Source of the DNA: JAOPZW01 sp963807305
Lineage (GTDB): Bacteria > Actinomycetota > Thermoleophilia > Solirubrobacterales > Solirubrobacteraceae
Length of the DNA: 64,000 nucleotides
NCBI GenBank assembly: GCA_963807305.1
Contig: CAWEBN010000005.1
Span: 1,116,001-1,180,000, forward strand
Direction: 5' to 3'
Numbering within the stretch: the stretch's first letter is position 1; each line of letters begins with the position of its first letter. Position numbers and translations under genes: made by a program. The notes below the pieces were generated by a model. It was not told where the DNA came from, did not search any database, and worked only from the letters and a program-made list of their open reading frames with translations. Below, one piece after another: positions 51,371 to 59,606 of the stretch.

Positions 51371-52388
51371 GCCAGCCACGGCGGCGGCCACGCTAGCAGT
51401 GGACATCGGTGGCGCGAACACCAAGGCCGCGCGGCTGGACGGGGAATCGCTGCGCACCGCCTCGCGCCCGTTCGAGGTCTGGCGCGATCGCGAGGCGCTG
51501 GCCGCGGTGCTGCGCGACGTCGCGGCCGACGTGGCCGCCGGTCCGGCAGACGCCGTGGCGATCACGATGACCGCCGAGCTGTCGGACGCGTTCCGGACCA
51601 AGCGCGAGGGGGTGGCCTTCGTGCTCGCGGCGGCGCAGGAGGCGCTCGGGGACCGGCCGCTGAGCGTGCTGACGACGGCCGGCGAGCTCGTGTCCGTGAC
51701 CGCGGCGCGGGCGCGGCCATGGGACGTCGCCGCCGCCAACTGGGTGGCCACGGCGCTGGCGGTCGCCGAGGAACACGACGACGCGCTGCTCATCGACGTC
51801 GGCAGCACGACCGCCGACATCGTCCCGATCGCGGATGGCAGGGTCGCCGCGACGGGCCACAACGACCTGGAGCGGCTCGTGGCCGGCGAGCTCGTCTACA
51901 CCGGCGTGCTGCGCACCAACCTCGCGGCGATCGCGCCGCGCGTACCCGTTCCAGGCGGCTGGTGCCCCGTGTCGTCGGAGTACTTCGCCATCAGCGGCGA
52001 CGTCCATCTCGTCCTCGGCCACCTGGCGCCGGACGCCTACGACTGCCCCACGCCCGACGGGCGCGCCGCCACGGTCGAGTTCGCCCGCGAGCGGATCGCC
52101 CGGCTCGTGTGCTCCGACGTCGAGCAGCTCGACGCCGCCGGGATCGACGCGATCGCGGCCTACCTCCACGGCGAACAGCTGCGGGTGCTCGAGGAGGCGG
52201 CGCGCCGGGTGCAGCGCACGCTCGCCCCCGGCGCCCCCGTCGTCCTGGCCGGCTCGGGCGCGTTCCTCGGGCGGGAGGTGGCCGCCCGCCTGCGGCGGGC
52301 CGTCGCCGACGCGCCATGGAGCGCGCCCGACGGCGAGATGGCGCCGGCCGCGGCGCTCGCGGCGCTGCTGGCGGCGCGCCTGTGCTGA
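51369..52388 (+). CDS. H4MPT-linked C1 transfer protein, hydantoinase/oxoprolinase-like
   Basis: This is a 339-residue ASKHA-fold protein. TLAVDIGGANTKAARLDGESL is the phosphate-1 loop, EHDDALLIDVGSTTADIVPIADGRVAATG the phosphate-2 loop, and GAPVVLAGSGAFLGREVAARL the third. It matches the conserved but uncharacterised protein of H4MPT clusters (TIGR03123 type). ATP-dependent chemistry in methanopterin or methanofuran synthesis is inferred. The ATG lies inside the same CATG as the start of the HisA-like gene. The stop overlaps the GTG of mfnE. Confidence 0.82.
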   Translation: MPATAAATLAVDIGGANTKAARLDGESLRTASRPFEVWRDREALAAVLRDVAADVAAGPADAVAITMTAELSDAFRTKREGVAFVLAAAQEALGDRPLSVLTTAGELVSVTAARARPWDVAAANWVATALAVAEEHDDALLIDVGSTTADIVPIADGRVAATGHNDLERLVAGELVYTGVLRTNLAAIAPRVPVPGGWCPVSSEYFAISGDVHLVLGHLAPDAYDCPTPDGRAATVEFARERIARLVCSDVEQLDAAGIDAIAAYLHGEQLRVLEEAARRVQRTLAPGAPVVLAGSGAFLGREVAARLRRAVADAPWSAPDGEMAPAAALAALLAARLC

Positions 52389-53020
52389 CCGTCGTGAAGG
52401 TCGGCGGCGGACTGGGCCGCGGAGCGGGCGACGACGCGCTGCGCGCGCTGTGCACCACCCTCGGCCGGCTGGGCGAGCGCCACCCGCTGCTCGTCGTTCC
52501 CGGCGGCGCCTGGTTCGCCGACGCCGTGCGCGAGGCCGACCGCCGCTTCGCGCTGCCCGCCACGACCTCCCACCACATGGCGGTCCTCGGCATGGAGCAG
52601 TTCGGCTGGCTGCTGAGCGAGCTGATCCCGGGGGCCGGGCGTTCCGCACAGGCACGCCTGGACCGCCCGGGAACCACCGTGCTGCTGCCCGCCGCGCTGA
52701 CGCTCGACGGGCTGCCCGCGTCGTGGCGGGTGACCTCCGACTCGATCGCGGCGTGGGTCGCGGGCCGGGCCGGCGCCGGCCGCCTCGTGCTCGTCAAGGA
52801 GGTCGACGGCCTGTTCGCGCGGTGGCCCGCGCACGGCGAGCCGATCGCCACGATGACGGCCGCCGAGCTCGCCGAGCTGCGGCCGGCGGGCGTCGACGAG
52901 CACCTGCCCGCGGTGCTCGAACGGGCGAGCTTCGAGACGTGGGTGATCAGCGGCCGCGAGCCCCAGCGCCTCGTGGAGCTGATCGAACGCGGCGCGACGA
53001 TGGGCACCCGGATCGCCTGA
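52382..53020 (+). CDS. mfnE: amino-acid-kinase family protein, MfnE-like
   Basis: This is a 212-residue amino-acid-kinase-fold protein: VVKVGGGLGRGAGDDALRAL, then HPLLVVPGGAWFADAVREAD, HMAVLGMEQFGWLL, WRVTSDSIAAWVAGRAGAGRLVLVKEVDGL. In archaea MfnE phosphorylates aminomethyl-furanmethanol phosphate during methanofuran synthesis; the family and context agree. The GTG at 52382 overlaps the previous stop (GTGCTGA). A CTG one codon later is an alternative. Confidence 0.82.
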   Translation: MLTVVKVGGGLGRGAGDDALRALCTTLGRLGERHPLLVVPGGAWFADAVREADRRFALPATTSHHMAVLGMEQFGWLLSELIPGAGRSAQARLDRPGTTVLLPAALTLDGLPASWRVTSDSIAAWVAGRAGAGRLVLVKEVDGLFARWPAHGEPIATMTAAELAELRPAGVDEHLPAVLERASFETWVISGREPQRLVELIERGATMGTRIA

Positions 53021-53042
53021 GCGCGCTTGCTACCGTGGCGCT

Positions 53043-53924
53043 ATGGATGCGCAGCGCCGGGATACCAGGGGTGCCACCCTGTCCGACCCCACGCTCCGGG
53101 AGTACAAGCTGGTCGGCGGGTTGGAGACCTTCGCCAATCGCAGCTTCTGGCCCGGCTTCTTCTCCCGGGTCGCGGCCCGCAAGCAGTGGGACGCGGCGGC
53201 CATCGACTTCGCCCCCGACGCCCGCGCATGGGAGGAGCTGCCGGATGAGCGCCGCCGGCGCCTCACGACGCTTCTCGCCGGCTTCCGCGTGGGCGAGGAC
53301 GCGGTCGCGCAGCAGCTCACGCCGTTCGTCGCCGCGGCGAACAGGGAGACCCTGGCCTCCCAGGAGAGCTTGATGGCCTGGACCTTCACCCTGCAGCGCC
53401 GCGACGAAGAGCGCCACGCGCGGTTCTTCGATCGCATCGCGGCAGAGGTACTCCGGCTGCCCGGTGAGACCCCCGCCGAGCGCCGCGCAGCGGCCCGCGA
53501 GTACGCCACGCCGGAGATTCTCGAGCTCTTCGAGGAGCAGCTGCCCAAGCTGGCCGCGGAGCTCGCGGCGGGTGAAGCGGGCCTGGGCGACGGCGTCAGC
53601 CTTTACCACATGCTGCTGGAGGGAGTCGTCTTCAACGCCGGGACGACAGCGTTGCTCGCCGACCTGGCCGATGGCGCGCTGCCCGGAGTGCGCGAGGGAC
53701 TGGAGCGCGTCGAGCGCGACGAGCGCTGGCACGTCGGCTTCGGCCTGCGCTGCCTGATCGAGACCCTGCCCACTCAAGAGCGCATCGATGACCTGGTCGC
53801 GCGCGGCGTGGCCGGCGCCGCAGCCTGGGGTGACGCGGTCCCCGCCGCCATACGCGAGCACAGCGCACGCACGTGCGCACACCGGCTGCACGTCTCCGGC
53901 TTCACCGAGACGCGCGCGGCGTAG
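53043..53924 (+). CDS. R2-like (ferritin-fold) diiron protein in the H4MPT cluster
   Basis: This is a 293-residue four-helix-bundle protein. Carboxylate/His metal ligands occur in the R2 order: Glu in GFRVGEDAVAQQL, E-E-R-H in RRDEERHARFFDRI, Glu in HMLLEGVVFNAG, and D-E-R-W-H in VERDERWHVGFGL. This resembles R2-like ligand-binding oxidases (R2lox, as Rv0233) rather than nucleotide reductase beta: no partner reductase gene is near. It lies between mfnE and mfnB, its end overlapping the convergent mfnB by 23 bp, which suggests a redox step in cofactor synthesis. The substrate is unknown and this is not a standard H4MPT gene. Confidence 0.72.
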   Translation: MDAQRRDTRGATLSDPTLREYKLVGGLETFANRSFWPGFFSRVAARKQWDAAAIDFAPDARAWEELPDERRRRLTTLLAGFRVGEDAVAQQLTPFVAAANRETLASQESLMAWTFTLQRRDEERHARFFDRIAAEVLRLPGETPAERRAAAREYATPEILELFEEQLPKLAAELAAGEAGLGDGVSLYHMLLEGVVFNAGTTALLADLADGALPGVREGLERVERDERWHVGFGLRCLIETLPTQERIDDLVARGVAGAAAWGDAVPAAIREHSARTCAHRLHVSGFTETRAA

Positions 53925-54621
53925 CGCCGCACGCGGCGCGCAGGGCGCGAACTCGCGCGGGGTCGAGCGACCCCGAGCGCAGCCCGCCCGCGCACGCGGC
54001 CGAGCGGACGCCGGCGATGTCGGTGCCGGTGGCTGCGACGATCGGCAGGTCCTCCGCGCGCAGCGCGCCCGCCAGCGCCACCTCGAGCCCCAGCTCGTGG
54101 GCCTCGTCCACGAGCGCCGTGAGCGCGTCGGGCGAGAGCCAGTCCAGGAGCCCGCGGCCGTCCTTGACCGCGGTGTCCAGCAGGCACACGTCGACGCCGG
54201 CGGCGCGCGCGACGCGCGGCAGCAGCTCGGGCGCCAGCGGCGCGTGGGGCACGCGCCGAGCGTCGGCGTAAGCGCCCGCCACCACCACCGCGTCGCGCGC
54301 GGCCTCGCGCACGGTGCGCAGCAGGGCGACAGCCTGCGCTTCGGTCGACGCGCCCCAGAGCCCGACCTTCACGAACCCGGCACCGCTGTGCGCGGCGCCG
54401 AGCGCGGCGAGCGCCGCCGTCCCGGGGAGGTTGGGCATGTCGCCGATCGCGGCGCTGACCGGCAGCTCGGCGGGCACCGCGGCGCGGATGCCGGCGATCA
54501 CCGACGGCGACGGCGCCCCCAGCGAGCCCTCGGCCGGGTTCTTGACGTCGACGATGTCTGCGCCGGCCGCGGCGGCCGCGCGCGCCTCGCCGACGTCCAC
54601 GACGCTCACGAGGAGCCTCAT
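53902..54621 (-). CDS. mfnB: (5-formylfuran-3-yl)methyl phosphate synthase
   Basis: This is a 239-residue TIM-barrel enzyme that makes the furan phosphate of methanofuran from two glyceraldehyde-3-phosphates. MRLLVSVVDVGEARAAAAAGADIVDVKNPAEGSLGA is the family signature with the Schiff-base Lys (DVKNP). FVKVGLWG supplies a second Lys, and DTAVKDGRGLLDWLS the phosphate loop. The length is typical. Its start overlaps the stop of mptG, so mfnB, mptG and DUF447 form a minus-strand operon. Confidence 0.92.
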   Translation of the reverse strand: MRLLVSVVDVGEARAAAAAGADIVDVKNPAEGSLGAPSPSVIAGIRAAVPAELPVSAAIGDMPNLPGTAALAALGAAHSGAGFVKVGLWGASTEAQAVALLRTVREAARDAVVVAGAYADARRVPHAPLAPELLPRVARAAGVDVCLLDTAVKDGRGLLDWLSPDALTALVDEAHELGLEVALAGALRAEDLPIVAATGTDIAGVRSAACAGGLRSGSLDPARVRALRAACGATPRASR

Positions 54622-55560
54622 GACGGCACCACTCGGGCGCCGCGGTTGTCGAAGCTCACGAGCTCCACGCTCCCCTCATCGCCGACGACTCCGGCCATCC
54701 GATCTGCGAGCGCCCGCCCCGACGCCTCGCTCTCGGTGAAGCCGTAGACCGCGGGCCCCCACGAGCTCTGGCCCGCGCCGGCCGCCCCTTCGCGGAGCAG
54801 AGCCTCGACGAGCGCGGCCGCGCGCGGATGGAAGCGACCGCCCTGCACCGTCGCGAACGCGTCGCCCACCAGCTGCTGAATGCGCGTGAGCGCCCCGCCG
54901 AACTCCTCGAGGTCGCGCTCGACGAGCGAGGGCAGCAGCGAGGTGAGGACGAGTTGCGCGATCTCGGCCGAGCGCTCGGCCGAGGGGACGAGTTGCCGGA
55001 ACGCCTCCTCCTCGGCAGCCCCCGACAGCCCGGGCTGGGCCTGTCGGGACGACCAGCACGACGCGCCACTCCTCGGGCATCGAGTACCGGGCCAGCAGCG
55101 GCGCCGGGCGGTCCTCGCCGCGTCGCACGCCGCCCTCGACGACCAGACCCCCGAGCGCGAACGTCCACGTGCCCACCGCGGAGCGCGCCGCGCGACCGAC
55201 CGCCTCGGCAAGCTCCGGCGCGCCGACCGTCCGGTCGTCGAGCGCAGCCAGCGCCTGTGCGACCGCGAGCGCGAGCTTCGTCCCTGACCCCAGCCCGACG
55301 TGCGGCGGGATCGCCTCGACCACGCGCACGTGCGCGCTGCCCTCGAGCCCGAGCGCCTCGTGGCAGCGGCGCGCGAACGCCAGCGCGCGCTCGGCTTCAG
55401 CGCCCTCGGCGGACAGCTCGTCGGCCGGCTGCGCCTCGACCACGACCGCCGGTCGGACCACGGCCACGCCGAGCCCGCCGAAGCGCCGCGGCCCATCGCC
55501 GGCCACGGCGAGCATCCCGAGGTGCAGCCGCGCCGGGGCCTCGACGCGCACTCCTCTCAC
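54618..55560 (-). CDS. mptG: beta-ribofuranosylaminobenzene 5'-phosphate synthase, one-base frameshift near 55037
   Basis: This GHMP-kinase-fold enzyme joins 4-aminobenzoate to PRPP, the committed step of methanopterin synthesis. The GTG at 55560 begins RGVRVEAPARLHLGMLAVAG. HVGLGSGTKLALAVAQAL is the nucleotide loop, and GTWTFALGGLVVEGG follows. At RVVLVVPTG near 55040 the frame must shift by one to continue as QPGLSGAAEEEAFRQL; the rest (QSSWGPAVYGFTESE and FDNRGARVVPS) is intact in the second frame to the stop at 54618. The span, 943 nt, is one more than a multiple of three. An extra base in the GGGCC run at 55037-55041 explains it. Confidence 0.85.
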
Positions 55561-56138
55561 AGCTCTCCCTCCGCCGCGCGCAGGTGGCGCGTGACATACG
55601 CCATCGCCTCGCGCTCCCGTGGCCCGGCGGTCTTGTCGACGAGCGGCTGCAGGCGGCTCAGCTCGGCGCGGATGTCGTCGGCCGCCATCAGGCGCGCTCG
55701 CGACGCGAGGATCGAGGCCTCGAGCACCGCGTGGCGCGCCCGGTTGAGGCCGAGGAACTCGCGCCCCGTGCCGGAAGCGACGACGACGGTGGTGACCGCG
55801 GCGCGCCCGGCGCTGTCGTCGATCGCCTCGACACGGACCTCCCGCCACGAGCACGCGTCGTCGAGCACAGCGCCCTCGATGCCCGTCGCGGGGCGCGTCG
55901 GCGGATGCGGATCGCCGAGTGCGGCCTGGCTGAAGAGCAGGATGTCGTCGGTGAGGTTCACGACCGCGGCCTCGGTGGCTCGCAGGTTGCGCAGGGTTCG
56001 CGTCCCGCGGTAGGGCTTGATGACGATCCGCGCGTCGCCCCACTCGACGCCCATGGCGGCGCAGTTGACGCTGCCGTCGGGGTTGATGGTCGTCACGACC
56101 GTCTCGACGATCAGCTCGAGCGTCTCCGAATCTGCCAA
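55557..56138 (-). CDS. DUF447 family protein of the H4MPT cluster
   Basis: This is a 193-residue protein. ELIVETVVTTINPDGSVNCAAMGVEW resembles the flavin-reductase split barrel start; ARIVIKPYRGTRTLRNLRATEAAVVNLTDD is the conserved second block. DUF447 occurs mostly in methanogens and H4MPT methylotrophs. A flavin- or pterin-binding redox role is suggested by the fold, not proven. Its stop overlaps the GTG of mptG (GTGA). Confidence 0.8.
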   Translation of the reverse strand: MADSETLELIVETVVTTINPDGSVNCAAMGVEWGDARIVIKPYRGTRTLRNLRATEAAVVNLTDDILLFSQAALGDPHPPTRPATGIEGAVLDDACSWREVRVEAIDDSAGRAAVTTVVVASGTGREFLGLNRARHAVLEASILASRARLMAADDIRAELSRLQPLVDKTAGPREREAMAYVTRHLRAAEGEL

Positions 56139-56162
56139 CGCTGGCAGAGTGTAGATGCGGCC

Positions 56163-58232
56163 ATGCGGACGCTCCTGATCGACAACTACGACTCATTCAC
56201 GTTCAACCTCTTCCACCTGCTGGGCGAGGTCAACGGCGACGAGCCCGTGGTGGTGCGCAACGACGAGCTGTCGTGGGACGAGCTCGCGGCGCTGGCGGTC
56301 GACAACATCGTGATCTCCCCGGGCCCCGGCCGCCCCGAGCACGCGCGCGACGTCGGCGTCTCGCTCGACGTGCTGAAGCGCTCCGAGCTGCCGGTGCTCG
56401 GCGTCTGCCTCGGCCACCAGGCGCTGGCCCACATCAGCGGCGGCGCGGTCGAGCACGCGCCCGAGGTCATGCATGGGCGCCTGAGCCCGATCGATCACGA
56501 CGGGCGCGGCCTCTTCGCCGGCATCCCGCAGGGCTTCGCGGCCGTCCGCTACCACTCGCTCGTCGTCGGCGCGCTCCCCGGCGAGCTGCGCGTCACGGCG
56601 TGGACGCTCGACGACATCGTGATGGGACTCGAGCACCGCACGCGGCCGCTGTGGGGCGTGCAGTTCCATCCCGAGTCGATCTCGACCGAGCACGGGCGCA
56701 CGCTGCTGCGCAACTTCCGCGACCTCACCCGCGCCCAGGGCCCGCCCGCGGCGCGCGGGCGTCGCACCGCTCGCCGGGCGGACGCCGGCGTGCGCGTGCA
56801 CCACCGCACGCTGGAGACGTGGTGCGATCCCGAGGCCGCGTTCGTCGCCCTCTACGGCGAGCGCGACCACGCCGTCTGGCTGGACAGCTCGCGTGCGGAC
56901 CCGGGGCTGGCGCGCTTCTCGTTCATGGGTGCCCCGGAGGGCCCGCTCGGTCAGGTCGTGAGCTACGACGTCGCGTCGCGCGTCGTGACCGCGGAGCACG
57001 CGGACGGGCGCGAAGAGCTGCACGAGAGCGTCCTCGAGTACTGCCGGCGCGAGCTCGAGCGCCTCGCCGCCGACGCCCCCGAGCTGCCGTTCGACTTCAC
57101 GTGCGGCTTCGCCGGCTACTTCGGCTACGAGCTCAAGGCGGACCTGGGGGGCGAGCTCGTGCACCCCTCGCCGCTGCCTGACGCGAGGCTGGTCCTGTGC
57201 GACCGGCTGATCGCCTTCGACCACCACAAGCAGCGGGTCCACCTCGTCGCGCTCGCCGACGCCGCCGGCGCGCCCGCTGCCCAGGCGTGGCTGACGGCGA
57301 CCGAAGGCGAGCTCGAGGCGATCGCGCGCCGTCCGCCGCCTGCGGCGCCACCACCGCCCGCGCCCGCTGCGCTGCGCTTCGCCGCCCGGGAGGGCCGCGA
57401 GGCCTACCTCGCCAACATCGTCGCATGCAAGCGCGAGATCTTCGACGGCGAGAGCTACGAGATCTGCCTGACCACCGCGCTGCACAGCGACGGCGCGATC
57501 GACCCGGTCGCCGCCTACCGCGCCCTGCGCGCCCGCAACCCCGCGCCGCACGCGGCGCTGTTGCGCCTCGGCGACCTCTCCGTGCTGAGCTCCTCGCCCG
57601 AGCGCTTCCTGCGCGTCGACCGCGAGCGGAGCGTCGAGTCCAAGCCGATCAAGGGCACTGCCCCACGCGCCGCCCATCCCGTCGAGGACGCATATCGCGG
57701 CGCCGCGCTGCGCGACGACGAGAAGTCGCGCGCCGAGAACCTCATGATCGTCGACCTCGTGCGCAACGACCTCGGCCGTGTGTGCGCGCTGGGGAGCGTG
57801 CACGTGCCGGCGCTCATGGCCGTCGAGTCCTACGCGACGGTCCACCAGCTCGTGACCACCGTCCGCGGCCGGCTGCGCGACGACGCCACCGCCATCGACT
57901 GCATCCGCGCGGCCTTCCCGGGGGGCTCGATGACCGGCGCGCCGAAGCTGCGCACGCTGGAGATCATCGACCGCCTCGAGGGCGGCCCACGCGGGGTCTA
58001 CTCCGGTGCGCTCGGCTTCCTGTCCGTCAACGGCACGGCCGATCTCAGCATCGTCATCCGCACCCTCGTCGCCTCGCCGCACGGCCTCCAGATCGGCGCC
58101 GGCGGCGCGATCGTGGCCGCCTCGGACCCTGCCGCCGAGCACGACGAGATGGTGCTGAAGGCGCGCGCGGTGCTCGAGGCGGTCGGCGGCACGCTCGTTG
58201 ACGCGCGGGAGCTCGCCGCCGCACACGAATGA
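56163..58232 (+). CDS. pabAB: aminodeoxychorismate synthase, fused PabA-PabB
   Basis: This is a 689-residue fusion. Residues 1-195 are the glutamine amidotransferase domain: LLIDNYDSFTFNL, catalytic Cys82 in GVCLGHQALAHI and GVQFHPESISTEHG. Residues about 215-685 are the chorismate-binding synthase: GFAGYFGYELK, SYEICLTTAL, SSSPERFLRV, KPIKGTAPR, DDEKSRAENLMIVDLVRNDL and FPGGSMTGAPK. It makes 4-amino-4-deoxychorismate. Placed next to mptG it would supply the 4-aminobenzoate built into H4MPT as well as folate. It is divergent from DUF447, 24 bp apart, and overlaps pabC. Confidence 0.93.
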   Translation: MRTLLIDNYDSFTFNLFHLLGEVNGDEPVVVRNDELSWDELAALAVDNIVISPGPGRPEHARDVGVSLDVLKRSELPVLGVCLGHQALAHISGGAVEHAPEVMHGRLSPIDHDGRGLFAGIPQGFAAVRYHSLVVGALPGELRVTAWTLDDIVMGLEHRTRPLWGVQFHPESISTEHGRTLLRNFRDLTRAQGPPAARGRRTARRADAGVRVHHRTLETWCDPEAAFVALYGERDHAVWLDSSRADPGLARFSFMGAPEGPLGQVVSYDVASRVVTAEHADGREELHESVLEYCRRELERLAADAPELPFDFTCGFAGYFGYELKADLGGELVHPSPLPDARLVLCDRLIAFDHHKQRVHLVALADAAGAPAAQAWLTATEGELEAIARRPPPAAPPPPAPAALRFAAREGREAYLANIVACKREIFDGESYEICLTTALHSDGAIDPVAAYRALRARNPAPHAALLRLGDLSVLSSSPERFLRVDRERSVESKPIKGTAPRAAHPVEDAYRGAALRDDEKSRAENLMIVDLVRNDLGRVCALGSVHVPALMAVESYATVHQLVTTVRGRLRDDATAIDCIRAAFPGGSMTGAPKLRTLEIIDRLEGGPRGVYSGALGFLSVNGTADLSIVIRTLVASPHGLQIGAGGAIVAASDPAAEHDEMVLKARAVLEAVGGTLVDARELAAAHE

Positions 58233-58939
58233 CCGACCTCCTCGCCGCCGACTCGTGGCTCGTCGACGACGGCCGCGTCCGCGCGGTCGAGCGCCACTGG
58301 GCGCGCTTCGCAGCGACCTGTCGCGAGCACGGCGTCGAGCCCGATGCGGTCGCGCGGCTGCGCGCTGACGTCGCGCGAGCGGTGCCGCCCCGCGGGCGCT
58401 GGTTCCCGCGTGTCGAGCTGCGCGCCGACGGCGGGCTCGCGGTCCGGGTGCGCCCGGCGCCGCCGCGCGATCCGACCGTCGTGGCGTGGGTGGCCGACGT
58501 CGCCGACCCCCGCCGGGACCCGCGCCGCAAGGGCCCCGACCTCGAGCGGCTCGCCGCCCTCCGAGAGCGCGCGGCGGCCCATGGCGCCCGCGAGGCGCTC
58601 ATCTGCGACGCCGACGGCCGCCTCATCGAAGGCGCCTTCACGAGCCTGCTCTGGTGGGAGGGGGAGACCCTGTTCGCGGTGCCCGACGGCGCGCCGATCC
58701 TCCTCGGCATCACGCGGGCGCTCCTCCTCGAGCTGGCACGCGACCGCGGGACGCCCGTCGCACAGCGCCGCCCCGCTCCTGGAGAGCTGGCGGACCGCGA
58801 GACGTGGCTGGTCAGCGCGCTGCACGGGATCCGGGTCGTGACCGGCTGGGCGAACGGCGGTCCGCCGGCCGGTCGCGCACCCCGCGCGGGCGGCTGGCAA
58901 CGGCTGCTCGACGGCCTGACGGCCCGTCAAGCCGTCTGA
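58229..58939 (+). CDS. pabC: aminodeoxychorismate lyase, class IV PLP aminotransferase fold
   Basis: This is a 236-residue class IV protein that would release 4-aminobenzoate and pyruvate from aminodeoxychorismate. RVRAVERHWARFAATC is the N-terminal family motif; RRKGPDLERLAALRERAAAHGAREALICDADGRLIEGAFTSLLWWEG contains the PLP Lys (the K of RRKGPD) and the E-G-x-x-T/S-S motif; GITRALLLELA follows. It is shorter at the N-terminus than BCAT enzymes, as usual for PabC. The ATG overlaps the pabAB stop, so both are co-translated. Confidence 0.85.
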   Translation: MTDLLAADSWLVDDGRVRAVERHWARFAATCREHGVEPDAVARLRADVARAVPPRGRWFPRVELRADGGLAVRVRPAPPRDPTVVAWVADVADPRRDPRRKGPDLERLAALRERAAAHGAREALICDADGRLIEGAFTSLLWWEGETLFAVPDGAPILLGITRALLLELARDRGTPVAQRRPAPGELADRETWLVSALHGIRVVTGWANGGPPAGRAPRAGGWQRLLDGLTARQAV

Positions 58940-59039
58940 GCGATCGCAACCAGCGGCGCCCGATCGCGAACGAGCGGTACCCCTCTCTACGCGAACGGCA
59001 CGTCCGCCAGGATTCGCTCCGGGCCCCCTCGCGCAGGCA

Positions 59040-59045
59040 TACGAT
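59040..59045 (+). promoter_or_regulatory. possible -10 box of the methanol dehydrogenase operon
   Basis: TACGAT in the 58940-59124 gap fits TANNAT. No clear -35 element is seen at 16-18 bp. A transcript would start near 59052 and carry the strong ribosome site and leader ORF at 59072 ahead of the cupredoxin gene. The rest of the gap shows nothing else I can name. Confidence 0.35.
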
Positions 59046-59071
59046 CCGACCGGGTCAGGAAAGGGGGACTC

Positions 59072-59104
59072 ATGAATCCCTTTCTGCTGACCGGTTATCG
59101 GTAA
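59072..59104 (+). CDS. possible leader peptide MNPFLLTGYR
   Basis: This is a 10-codon ORF with the strongest ribosome site in the region (AGGAAAGGGGG, about 4 nt spacing), ending 20 nt before the GTG of the cupredoxin gene. It is not in frame with that gene and is too short to fold. It could act as a translated regulatory leader controlling the PQQ dehydrogenase operon, or be a relic of a lost signal peptide. No repeated codon pattern typical of amino-acid attenuation is present. Confidence 0.35.
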   Translation: MNPFLLTGYR

Positions 59105-59124
59105 ATCGACGCGAGGGAGCTTCC

Positions 59125-59571
59125 GTGGGCGACACTGCCGTCGACGTATCCAGCTTGGACAAGCAGAACGGTGTCACGCTGGGTCGCATCCTTGGGCGAG
59201 GCAACGTCGGACAGGCTGAAGAGGGCTCCGACGGCGTCATGCGCGCCACCATCCGAATCCCGGAGGACGAACTCGTCTACGACCCCGGGATCCTCATCGT
59301 CCCTCATGGGGGCACGATCGAGCTCACGCTCATCAATGACGACAAGAACACGCATTGCGCGGTCCTGCCGAGCAATGGCGACACGCAGTTCATCTGGCTC
59401 GTGAACCATTCGAAGGGGACTGCGACCCTGGAGCTCGACGGGCCGGGGTACTACTGGTACGGCTCCACGACGGGCAACGACGAGGGCCGGGGCCTGACGG
59501 GGGCGATTGTCGTGAGCGGCAACGTGCCGTCCGAGGCGCGTCTCGATCGCCCGCCCCAACCGCAACCGTAA
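59125..59571 (+). CDS. cupredoxin-like protein associated with PQQ dehydrogenase
   Basis: This is a 148-residue protein with a GTG start and GAGGGAG ribosome site. The second half is a cupredoxin fold: YDPGILIVPHGGTIELTLIND, NTHCAVLPSNGDTQFIWLVNHSKGTATLELDGPGYYWYGS. Possible copper ligands are His/Cys in NTHCAVL and His in VNHSKG, but the usual Cys-x-x-x-His-x-x-x-x-Met loop is not clear; GYYWYGS replaces it. It resembles the PQQ-associated protein family known beside actinobacterial PQQ dehydrogenases (MSMEG_3727 type) and is likely the electron acceptor or an accessory. No signal peptide is visible. It lies 35 nt before the dehydrogenase gene. Confidence 0.7.
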   Translation: MGDTAVDVSSLDKQNGVTLGRILGRGNVGQAEEGSDGVMRATIRIPEDELVYDPGILIVPHGGTIELTLINDDKNTHCAVLPSNGDTQFIWLVNHSKGTATLELDGPGYYWYGSTTGNDEGRGLTGAIVVSGNVPSEARLDRPPQPQP

Positions 59572-59606
59572 TCGATCCCCTGCTCACCGTTGGAAAGGAG
59601 CGCTAG

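Noticed and set aside
53043..53924. Calling the R2-like protein ribonucleotide reductase beta (nrdB/nrdF)
   Set aside because: No reductase alpha gene is nearby and the ligand pattern and length resemble R2-like oxidases more closely.
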